Below the pieces are notes generated by a model. The model did no database searches. It saw only the letters and a program-made list of their open reading frames with translations, and had not been told where the DNA came from. A stretch of DNA of 64,000 nucleotides from Favolaschia claudopus. Lineage: Eukaryota; Basidiomycota; Agaricomycetes; Agaricales; Mycenaceae. Within the stretch, counting starts at the first letter, position 1. Every line of letters begins with the position of its first letter. The translations under genes were made by a program, and so were the position numbers. The stretch lies in the NCBI GenBank assembly GCA_037176885.1, contig JAWWNJ010000011.1, positions 1,364,001 to 1,428,000 on the forward strand, in the 5' to 3' direction. This document shows, one piece after another, positions 23,295-33,234 of this stretch.

Positions 23295-24590
23295 GTCGTG
23301 AAGCCATTGCCCGTCGGTGTTGCGCGGGGCAGGGCGCTAAGAAGGAACTGAATTTTGGGTCCTGGGCCGCTGGGTAAGGTCAACTGACAGTGTAGGGCTT
23401 GCGAGTCCCTCTGTTGGCGCGGAAGGATGCCATTCAAGTCAGAGGCAAGCTGAGTCGGTGGGCGTAAAAAGAAGAGTTGCAATTAGACGCCCATCGCAAT
23501 CAAGCCACAACATTGAATCAATTAGCGCTCGCCATGAACTTACTTACTTCCTTCTACTTCCTCCGAATCACTCTCCACTGTTGGGCTGCTCTACGCCTCC
23601 CCGCGCTGATTGTCTATATCGCGGGTCTGCGATGAGACCCTCGCATCTCTTTACAGACGAGGATACCGTCATATTTACCATTTTCAATCAAGTTCTTCAC
23701 GTTAGTACCTTCAACACAAGTCCTCGAACTCCCTCGCAATCGAACTCAACGTCGTCCGCGCTTCCACAAACGATAACTCTGGCAGAACTCCCGATATGTT
23801 GTCCTAGCCATGAGGCTGTCACAATTTGCTGTTTGTTCACAACGCAGTCCCGCATCGAAAATTGGGAGGACGAATTTGCGCAGCGTGGTAGAGGGCATGT
23901 ACGTATAATGGCTGATTTGAGCGGACCATGTAGAGCCAAAGCTAACAGTCACGATCTTCCGTTTCTGAAGCATTTGTACCCAGACATATCTCTGGATCTC
24001 TGAATGCTATCGGCGACGGTAATTTGGTACCGATATCCCCATCCATTATCGCGGCTTAATTCTCTCGCGTCCAGGTACTTAGCCATTTGCAATGCCTGCT
24101 GCACGGAGCACGAAGGGAAAATGCGCTGCTCGACTGCAGAGCCCTCGGGTCGTCATACAGAGTCCTGGATTGTCATGAACAGCACTCTGTCTCTCTTTCT
24201 AAAATCATATGCATTATATCCTTCTGCTAGAGCATATGATTTGAGATGATGAACAATATCTGGGTCAGTACGAGACGAGGACTTCAAACCCACGCCTTTG
24301 TATTGACCCTACTTCCAGTACAGAAAGTATGAGTTGTGTCTTGTTTGTGGTCTCGCCCACTCACTGCGCCCAGTCGAGATTTCAGAATCTACAAGACCTT
24401 CACCGTCACGGTTCTCAATTTTCAAAGCACGATAGAGTGGCGCGTTTACTCTCGTTTCCACACGTGAAAACTTTACACTTAGTACGTGAACTCGTGTGCA
24501 CCCCGTTCTCAGTCCGCAAGCGATTTCTTCAGATCCCCTCGGCGTATATTCTTGCCATTTCTAGGTACATTTGGCGTATTCTGAAAATTT
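23295..24590. other. Intergenic, no gene supported
   Basis: About 1.3 kb between the divergent Yra1-like gene (-) and FunK1 copy B (+). An open frame of 181 codons at 23458-24003 (+) shows no domain and is not backed by splice signals. I see no repeat or RNA gene. Confidence 0.4.
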
Positions 24591-24686
24591 GGTCGCGTCG
24601 TCGCAGAGTGTGACAGTGTGGGAGCCGTCCGCGTGATGTCACAGACATGTGACGTTGAGAGTCACACTCTGCCACTTGACGCGACC
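24591..24686. repeat. Imperfect inverted repeat upstream of FunK1 B
   Basis: The arms 24591-24614 and 24661-24686 are near-perfect reverse complements, sharing GGTCGCGTC and GCAGAGTGTGAC. A smaller palindrome, GTCACA-GACA-TGTGAC, lies inside at 24639-24654. The structure stops just before the promoter block shared with copy A. It could be a remnant of a small transposon or a set of regulatory sites. Confidence 0.6.
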
Positions 24687-24735
24687 ATTGTTCTCAACCA
24701 AAGCGTCCTCAGCTGCCACCCTATTGCTTAAACGG
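24684..24735 (+). promoter_or_regulatory. Promoter block shared with FunK1 copy A
   Basis: Bases 24684-24707 match 5348-5325 (minus strand) with a single difference, followed by CTTAAACGG at 24727-24735, also present in copy A. A CT-repeat leader at about 24791-24809 precedes the ATG. Its distance from the ATG is similar to that in copy A, which fits a core promoter. Confidence 0.6.
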
Positions 24736-24817
24736 GAAATTGGCCACACCAAAGCGGCACACACAAGTCTATAGCTACCAAGTGTACGTGCTCTCTCTCT
24801 CTCTCTCTCGAACCACC

Positions 24818-27706
24818 ATGAGTGAACTCACCCCACTTCAAGCTCTTCTGCCTTCGGCTTCTCCATCGAAACCAAGGCACTATAACAGAACACATTCCGA
24901 AGATCTCCATAGATTTGCTGTACACAACAGTGCGAGCAGTAGCACCTCCATGGATCATGATACCTTCGGTCCTGTTCACGAAGCTTACCCAGAATCAGAA
25001 TTGCCACCCTGCGCCTCTGGCGCGCCTCAAGTCCACTCACGCTCACCTTCACCTGACTGGGAGGATCCCGGTCGGGAAACTGGGCGTCCCGCCTTCCTCG
25101 CTCCCATTTTCCCCACTCCGCCCCTTGTCGACGATATGCAGCCGAATGTCGATTCCTCCCTGCCTGCACCGTTGCCCTCTGTCACCCAAACCCCCCGGGC
25201 CAAGCCGCGAACTGATGTCGGTATAACATTCGAGCAGCCCACACCCCATCACGTGTCCTCTCACGACAAGGACAACGCGTATGGTAAGGTCGATCAGATC
25301 CAGTGCGCCGTGAGCGCCGAGCTGGCTGGCGCGTGGGTGGAGGAGCAGGGAAGTGCTTTCCAAGAGCATCTGGAGAACACCATCGACACGCTCTATCCTG
25401 GACTGGACGCGACTGTCGTCGCGTTTCTGCAGTCGTATGCTGGCTACAATAATGGCAGGTGGACTACTATTCCTTCCAACCCCACCGTGGAGTCTGAACT
25501 GTACGACCCCCTCGTTGACATACTGTCAGACATCATGGCAGCGATCCAGGTGGGTACGAAGAGAGACGGCCAGAAGCGTCGTACGGAGAACACGCACAAT
25601 ATCTTGATGGAACACACTCCAAGCGACGCCGCCCCTGGCAAGACTCTGAAATCGAAACCCGACATATCGACATTCGGCAATGGCCCTTCTGTTACTCCGT
25701 TTCCAGAAAAGGACATTCTACTATTCTGTTATCGCCTGGCTGCCAGTTTATGGGAGGTCAAACTGAAACTGGAGAAGAAGTTCGGGACCGCAGAAAAAGC
25801 TCAGGTTGCCGTGTATGCACGCGAGGTCTTCATTCAACAACCTAATCGTCGATTCGTCTACGGTCCTATCTTGGATGGAAAGGAGTTCCGTGTTCTTCGT
25901 TTCGACCGCGCCGGATGCTACTACACCAAGAGTATCAATTATCACGAAAATGCGAAGTTCTTCGTCAAGATCGCGGTTCTCCTTGCTTCGTTCGACGAAG
26001 ATGTGCTCGGTCTCGATCAGTCCATCTACTGGGACTGGGAGAACGCACCTGAACAGCGGTGTCTCAAGATGATACCCCGCGAGCTGTACGACTGTGCGAC
26101 AGGGAACTGGGAAGCCAATTCGGAGCAACTCGTATTCGCGTTGGAAGCTACCCCCATGTTCTCGCGGCATACGATTCGTTCGCGAGGTACCGTGTGCTGG
26201 GGCGCGACGTACAAGGACGAGAAATATGTCGTCAAAGATTACTGGCGTGCGGATGGGAGGGCGTCTGAACCTAGTATGCTGAAGAAGCTCGTCGGGATAC
26301 GCGGTGTGGGGCAGATGTTCGCGTGTGAAGAAGACCGAGAATCTATCAAGACACAACGCGGCTTCCGAGATTCTGATATTATGCGTGCAGATTCCGACGC
26401 TTCCAAGACCGTGCTGGGACGGTCGTTAACGCGGGTTGTTGTTCGCCGCTATGGGAGTACTTTGGAACAGGCGCATTCTGCGCACAAGCTGCTTTGTGCC
26501 GTTCGTCAAATTGTTGAAGGTGAATCGCACATTTTCGCTGTTCTGCCTCCATTTCTCATCTCCCCCAGGTCATCGCGACGCTTTACTGATGCGCGGTATC
26601 TTGCATCGCGATATCAGCTTCACCAATCTTCTCCTTTCCCTCGATCTCAAAGACGGCGACGGCGTTTTGATCGATTGGGACCTGTCAATTGAAATTCAGA
26701 AACTCATTGATGGCCATTCGACGAGGGGCGATTCCCGAACCGTGAGTTTCTTGTTCCCTTGATTGCTTGTGCTCACTCGAAGTATCAGGGAACGCGAGCC
26801 TTTCAGTCTATCAAGGTTTTGCTTGCATCACCCCACCTCAGTCACCACGACCATATGGACGACCTCGAGTCCATCTTCTATGTCCTCTACTATGTTCTCT
26901 ATGGACACGATCTAGACGGAAAACGCCTTCCTGACGAGGACCTGGGACAGATCATTGAATGGGAAAATCCGACGTTCGGTTCAGTAGCCTTGAGCTTGCT
27001 TAAAAACAGCTTCATGACCGGGATGTTATCAAACAAGCACTTCGACATCAGCAAGTTGCGACGGTACGATGGCCCCGAGACGCCCCGCCTTGTTCGATTC
27101 ATGCGAGAACTGAAAAAACTGTTCACGGAGCGCATAAAGAAACTCTCAGCGGCAGTCGACGGCGACGATGGTGACGATGGTGACGACGGCGACCATTCGG
27201 CAACACCAGATGGATATTCCAACACACGGGCTGCTGCCGACTATCAGAAATTCCTCGCGATCGTGAATGCGGCTATCGCCGATATCCCTGAACAAGCCCC
27301 CTCGTTCAAGCGAAAGCAACCTGATACCACTGAAGGCGCGCAGGCTTCCTATGCGTTACCCTCACCGCCCAAATCACGCCGACTTTCCAATGGCGGTCTT
27401 CGCGGCTCTCATGGCTCTCGTGGTCAGACGTCTTCCCTGGGCGGCGCGGAAGGCTCTGGTTCGCGCATGTCCATGCCTGCTGAAGGCGAGACCCCGACCA
27501 AGCCGACCCACACTCGCGCTTCTACGTCATCGGTGCCGAAGAATGGCCCTGCTCCGCGCATGTCCCTGTCTGTTCAAATGGACGACCAGTGGGAGAGCGA
27601 GAGCGAGGCGGACGACGTTGAAAAGGACACATCTTATACTCCGACCAGGCCAAAGACGACGAAGAAGAAAGGGACGAAGAATTCGGCGAAGCGCACTAGC
27701 AAATGA
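24818..27706 (+). CDS. FunK1 fungal-type protein kinase, copy B
   Basis: Second intact FunK1 kinase, clearly paralogous to copy A. Exons 24818-26519, 26569-26741 and 26789-27706 join in frame to 930 residues. Kinase features: YVVKDYW (lysine), IRGVGQMF, HRDISFTN with Asp near residue 582, and IDWD at about 603-605 in place of DFG. HDHMDDLES follows. The Ser/Pro-rich N-terminus and a basic C-terminus (KTTKKKGTKNSAKR) flank the core; the latter may be a nuclear localisation signal. A short Gly-Asp-Asp repeat lies in the C-terminal third. I prefer ATG 24818, in the context CCACCATGA, over an in-frame ATG at 24740, which would translate the CT-rich leader. Copy C begins about 300 bp downstream in the same orientation, as in a tandem duplication. 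Confidence 0.94.
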
Positions 27707-28012
27707 ATGAATGTAGATTCGGTTTTCGTTTCTTTTTACTTGATATTGACTTGATATATCCTGTATGATCCCATCTGTTCGATACGTACCCATATCTCCA
27801 CAACAAATAGACGTGTCTTGTACTACCGCAATGAAGCCTGGAAGAAGACAGTATTCGATCTCGCCGACCAATTCGATAAATGCAGATCTAGTTTGGACCA
27901 GCTTTGGGGCCCTTGAAGCTTGACACAGGAAGACAATGGCAATGGCGACCAAAAAAAACCAACTAGCTTCTGTAATGGGCTCCAGATCGAGCCAACCTGC
28001 CCCAATTCGATA
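27707..28012. other. Short intergenic between FunK1 copies B and C
   Basis: About 300 bp with the 3' end of copy B. The promoter block shared by copies A and B is not found upstream of copy C. Confidence 0.5.
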
Positions 28013-30758
28013 ATGCCACCCTGCCCATGGACTCCCAGCTATCAGCCACAACCCACCTCTGTCGAGTCCGCCACCCCTGAGCACCAAACCTCCCACGACT
28101 CCGAACACACTTATCACCAAGTCAAAGAGATCCAAAAAGCTCTTCGGCGTGAATTGGATGGTGCATGGGTGAAAGAGGAGGGCGGCACCTTCCAGACTCA
28201 TTTGGAGCGCATCGTCGATTCTCGTTATCCCTTGCTGGATGCTCAGATTGACGTTTGGCTCGGTAACTACACTGGCTACAGCGCCCAAAACAGATGGCGG
28301 TATATTCCGTATCAACCTGCGCTGGAGAAAGAGCTCTACGCGCCTTTTGTCACCTTGTTAAACGACATCTTGACACACTTCCTCCTCGGTCCCACCTCCC
28401 AGAACCAACAACGACTCGTTGTCGACACGCACCGTTCGCCCTTCATTCACCATGCTCTCGACGCTGCGCACGAAGAGATTGTGAAATCCAGTCCCGACAT
28501 ATCAAACTTCGGCGGTCCTTCTGCCACCAAAACCAGGAATATCGCAACCATGATGGGGTACCCTGCCGCCATAGGCCTGTATGAAGGCAAGTTGAAGCTG
28601 ACACCCTCTTTAAACCAAGCAGAAAGAGAGCAGGTCGCGGTCCACCGTCTATGCACGTGAAATCTTTATCCAGCAACCCAGTCGTCGCTTCGTTCATATC
28701 CCCCTTTTTTCGGATGAGGAATTTCGTGTTCTTCGTTTCGATTGCTCTGGATGTTACTACACCAACAAATTGAACTACCCCCAGCGGGCCAAGTTCTTCG
28801 TAAAACTTGTCGTTTCCTTCGGCTCATTCGACGAAGACCTCATTGGATACGATACGTCGATCTACTGGGACTGGAACACAGAGAAGCTTTTTTTGCGGGT
28901 TGCCTTTCCGAAACGATACGACTCGCACATGAAGGGGTGGAAGGTGGATCTCAACCCGATGGTCTTCGATCTGGAAGATCAACCCATGTTTTCGCGGCAC
29001 ACGATTCGCTCCCGAGGCACGGTCTGCTGGAGCGCCACGTACCACGGTGATCAATATATTATCAAAGATTACTGGCGTGCGGATGGCAGACCATCAGAGA
29101 TCGAGCTACTCAGAGAACTCATTAGGGTGTTTCAGATATCCCAAATTTGCGCCCGATTTTGGTTCCAACTCGATGTCCGATTTTGAAAGTTGCAAGTCCG
29201 AACTTGAGTCCGATTTCGAAGTTGGGATGCAAGTCGTGCATCGGACCACGACTTGCATCCTAACTTTCACTCCAACTTCCACTCTCCAACTTTCCGCTCA
29301 ACTTCAGCTAATTCCTACGGCCCAAAAACTGGCCTCAACCCTCGAAATCGGACTCCAAGTTGGGACAAAGTTGACACGAAAGTTGGACCCAAAGTTGAGC
29401 ATAATTGAGATATCTGAAACACCCTATTGGTGTCCGTGGGGTTGGGCAGATGCTCACATTTGAAGAGGATCGGGAGTCAATTGAGACAGGACGAGGTTTC
29501 CCCCAGTCGGTCGGAATGTATTCGGACTCCGATGCTTCACGCGTCCTTGGCCGGTTTTACATCAGAATTGTCGTTCGCCGCTATGGTGACACTCTGGAGA
29601 AGGCGAGCAGTGCTTTACAATTGCTTCAAGCGATTCGCGACATTGTCCTAGGTAAGTCGGCATGCTTTTCACATATCTTTTCTTATCTTCCCTAGGCCAT
29701 CGCGAGGCTTTCCTAAACCGGGGAATTTTACATCGAGACATCAGTTTCAACAATCTTCTCCTTTCTCCTTATTTAGAGGACGGTCGCGGTGTACTCATCG
29801 ATTGGGACATGGCTAAGAAGATTGCTGCATTCTTTATGACGGAGCACGACTCTAGGACGGTGAGTTCTCATAGTGCTTGACTCGTTTCTTCCTGGTCTAA
29901 TGGCCTACAGGGCACAAGGGCCTTCCAGTCGGTCAAAGTTCTACGGGCGTCTAACCTATTAGGTCACCACGACCATCTCGATGATCTCGAGTCCGTCTTC
30001 TACGTCCTTTACTATGTCCTCTACGGCTTCGACACCGTCGGACGCCGGGTCCCAGCCGATAAAGGCGCAATCGCGCGATGGGAACCCCCTGGCAAAGATC
30101 CGCAGGATTTGGCTGACTCCAAGGTTGCATTCCTCCTTTCTCCCGCTCTCAGATGTGATAGCGAGATACGATGACCGTGAAACCGTCAAAGCATTGGCCG
30201 GCTTGATAGAGCGGCTGCAGGGTTTCTTCGCTAACGGCCGGCTGAGATCTGTTCAAGCGGCGTTCGGCGTTGCTAACCCTGTACCTTTCCCTGCCTTCGA
30301 CAGAGTGCAGGCGGAAGCAGATTACCAGACTTTCATCGATTTCGTGGACGTCGCCTTGACGCGGATCACATCACTTCCTCCCACTCAGTCGGCTCCTCAA
30401 CCCGCCCCTCCTTCAACTCATCCTTCTTCCTCTCATTCACCCAAGCGGGGGCTGGACGATGTTAAACCAGGCAACGAGGACGAGACTGCCGCCGCCAACG
30501 GCGGCTCACCGTCTACCCCCCACGAGCAAACGACCACGTCACAATACTTCACCGTCGACCCCCCACTCGCACTTCCACGCCATCGGCGTCGAACAATGGT
30601 TCACCTCTCCGCCGCGTGCGCGGTAAGCGGACATCTAAGGTCACCGAGTCTACGTATGTCGAGAGTGAAGACAGCGACGAAGGAGGAAGGAGAATCTTGA
30701 CGATGACTACGTGGAAGGTAACAGGCGCAAGGGAAAGGGAAAGGGAAAACGCTCATGA
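28013..30758 (+). pseudogene. FunK1 kinase copy C, disrupted
   Basis: Third FunK1 copy in tandem with copy B. The 5' part reads from the ATG through SHDSEHTYHQVKEIQKAL and SSPDISNFGG. The frame then breaks near 28640-28650, where about seven extra bases sit inside the QVAVYARE block. The next part (CYYTNKLNY through DYWRADGR) is interrupted by a 302-bp transposon at 29124. It resumes as GVRGVGQM at about 29429, continues through both family introns and HRDISFNN with IDWDMA, and on to HHDHLDDLESVFYVLYYVLYG. A further frameshift lies near 30130-30160, and probably another before the basic tail that ends at 30758. With several independent lesions it is best called a pseudogene. The tail and 3' flank resemble copy D. 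Confidence 0.9.
29124..29425. mobile_element. 302-bp MITE inserted in FunK1 copy C
   Basis: Perfect 17-bp terminal inverted repeats, AGGGTGTTTCAGATATC at 29124-29140 and its reverse complement at 29409-29425. Directly repeated ATT flanks (29121-29123 and 29426-29428) fit a 3-bp target duplication; a TA duplication with 16-bp ends is also possible. Removing the element plus one ATT restores the conserved kinase reading ELI-GVRGVGQ. The interior has no coding capacity. It holds a central palindrome (arms 29221-29238 and 29247-29264, one mismatch) and many AAGTTG/CAACTT hexamers. The superfamily is unclear. Confidence 0.9.
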
Positions 30759-31426
30759 AAGTAATACTTTTTGCATTAGATTCTCTGTACTTAATTTATC
30801 CTCCACACTCTGTTTCAATGTATTTCCGAAATGTCTCCTGTTTGCTTCTTCGTCCATTGCAAGATTGCGCTGGCCAAAGTAGACTTATGAGTATGAGTCG
30901 AAATTTGCGTAAATTGAGGGCGACTGCATTTCCAGACAGAAGAGTACACAATAGGATATAATAACAACACATATTGCCATGCGCTGAAGTGGTGAATCGA
31001 GATTGGCATTGAGAGTAAGCGCGACCCAACAACACCTCCAAAGCCGACTAGCCTATCAAACTATCAGAACTTCAACATTTAGAAAGAGTACAGATGTGAA
31101 GAGGAATCGTAACCTGAGCGGTCTTCGCACATGCAGATTTTTGACCCGTTACAGGGTTCCAGCAGCCAAATTCATAGATATAGGGCAGAAGCAAAGGTCA
31201 TTGGTCAGTCTTGACTCAAAGATAAAAAGAAGTCTAGGAACGACTGAAGAAAACGAGTAATTTGTTGCTGGCATTTTCAACATGCTGCACAATCTTTTGT
31301 AGACAACAAAATCCTTCACTATCCTAGCCCCAAAAGTCGAGAAGTCGTCAGAAGAAACATCAAACGAAGTGCAGATCGCAACGGTGTTGAGGGCTACACC
31401 TAGCCCTCAACACCTATAGGATCGTC
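30759..31426. other. Intergenic, with 3' flank similar to FunK1 copy D
   Basis: The first about 100 bases (around 30790-30840) resemble the DNA downstream of copy D read on its strand, sharing a TTTATCCTCCAC core. The rest shows nothing recognisable. Confidence 0.45.
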
Positions 31427-32608
31427 TCAAGCAAGACGGTGCAGAACATCTTTACCATCCAACCAGCGTTCCACATTCTCTGCTGTCTCAGCGTACCATG
31501 CGTTCATTAGTCCCTCGTCAACATAGCCCATATGTGGCGTTGTAAGAACGCGCGAGCGTCCGTTCTGTCCCCAGTAACCGGACCTTCTCCAAGGGCTATC
31601 TGCAGGTAAGGGCTCGACCTCATACGTGTCCAACGCCACCCCCGCGTATCCGACCATGTTCCAGTACGTCAAGGAGCGCGGGCTGGTCAATTAGAGGGCC
31701 GCGCGACGCGTTCACCAGCAACGCATCGGGTTTCATCAGTCCGAGCTCCCGTGCGCCAACGATACCACGAGAACGGGGACCGAGCACATAATGCAGGGAC
31801 ACGACGTCGGCGGTTTGAAACAATTCTTCTTTCCCCCACCGCCAGGAATGTTTTGGCGCCGTCTATTCCCTCGTCCGGAGATAATCCCAACTGGACGGCC
31901 ATCGCGTCGGCTTTGTCCTGCGTTAGATTCGCGCTCCACGCAACGACGCGCATTCCCCACGCAAGATGCGCAACACGCGCGACAGCCGCTCCCAGTCGGC
32001 CCAGACCAACGATTCCAATAGTGCGTCCTATGAGTCCCGTCGCCAGGCCGCTTTGCCAAGCGCCAGGATTAGACTTGATCGCAGCGTCATCTACAGCAAT
32101 ATTTCGAGCCATTGCAAGGATCAGGACCCCAGGTCATCTGTACAGTAGGGTGCGAGGCGCCCTTTTTCATATTTGGACGCGGGGGACTCGAGGTCAACTG
32201 GTCCGTTCGACCAAGACCTGGTGCCGCGAGTACAGGGATGCCAAGTTCTTTCGCCGTGGCAAGATCAAACGTCTCGAACTGGGTACCCGTAGCCAGGAGG
32301 AGCTTCAGATTGGGTAGCTGTCGGAGAAGAGACCCCGGAAAAGAGGTGCGCTCGCGCATTGTCGAGATGAGGTCAAACGGTTTCAATCGCTCGGCCAGAC
32401 GCGCAGCCTCAGTTTCATTGATGGGGACTATGGTATCTCTGAACACTGTGATGTGCAAACGCTTTGACGAAAGGTGGCTGAAATGCGGCGACGAGTAGTC
32501 CGAATAGTCGTCCAGAATGGCGAGTGAAGGACGGGAAGGGAGACTGTACACTGTTCGACGTGAAAATAAAGGCTTAGTCTTTAGTGAAGACGAGAGTCGT
32601 TGAGCCAT
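31427..32608 (-). CDS. D-isomer-specific 2-hydroxyacid dehydrogenase
   Basis: NAD(P)-dependent oxidoreductase of the D-2-hydroxyacid dehydrogenase family; the substrate is unknown. Conserved parts: N-terminal LAILDDYSDY, the catalytic-domain segment LATGTQFETFD, the Rossmann motif GIVGLGRLGAAVA, DVVSLHYVLGPRSRGIV, VNASRGPLIDQPALL with its Arg, the Glu region VALDTYEVEPLP, and the His motif LTTPHMGY. It appears to be one uninterrupted coding stretch, but the frame changes three times by +1: at a C run at 32127-32130, a run at 31833-31837 and a run at 31639-31643 (plus-strand bases). Removing one base at each restores a full-length protein of about 390 residues. This is either a consensus error in homopolymers or a decayed gene. 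Confidence 0.85.
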
Positions 32609-33234
32609 TGTATTCCTGAGTCGAAAGTTGCCCCAAACTAAATCCGCATGAATGGCGAGAGTATGTAAAGGGAAAGGACAAGTTGTTGGTCAACCGGCAT
32701 TCCAAGGACCCGGTACCCGGTAACTGATCAACCTCGACAAACTGAGAATCATTGATTCATAGTCCAGGCGAAACCTTCCTTCCTACCTCCTACTTAATAA
32801 ACACTAGAGTAGAATCGCTGTACGAGTATGTAAAGTGGAGTGGAGTGAAAAAAAAGAAACAGGGGAAGTCGTTACGAGGTCGTAAAGGCCGTAAGCGAAA
32901 CAGAGCGGCGGGGTGGAGAAGGGGAGCGAGCAACGGGAAAGCATCGAGATAGGGAAAAGAGCGAGCGAGCGAGGGGGGGCGTATTCAACGGGGATTGTAA
33001 TGTAACGTGAGTACGTCGTGGAAGAGAGCCATCCGGACAGAATCTGGGTCCGGAATAAAGATACGATGGAGGTTGGCAAGGATAAGAGTAGATATGTATG
33101 TATGTATGTAGGAGACACAAACACATTCGTGAAAGGAATCGTGAATGTTCGTTCCAAAGCGTTTTGCATTCAGCGCGTGGCCTCTGGGGCTGCACGTCGT
33201 CATCGTCATCTTCGTCATCTTCGTCTTCGCGGTA
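32609..33234. other. Intergenic with simple repeats
   Basis: No gene supported. Simple repeats include GAGC/GCGA units near 32958-32975, a (TATG)n run near 33093-33110 and a CATCTTCGT-like run at about 33197-33230 just past the stop of the Rrm4-like gene. Confidence 0.5.

Noticed and set aside
33093..33110. TATG repeat run considered as a CRISPR or satellite array
   Set aside because: It is only a few units of a tetranucleotide microsatellite; no spaced repeats of array type exist in the window.
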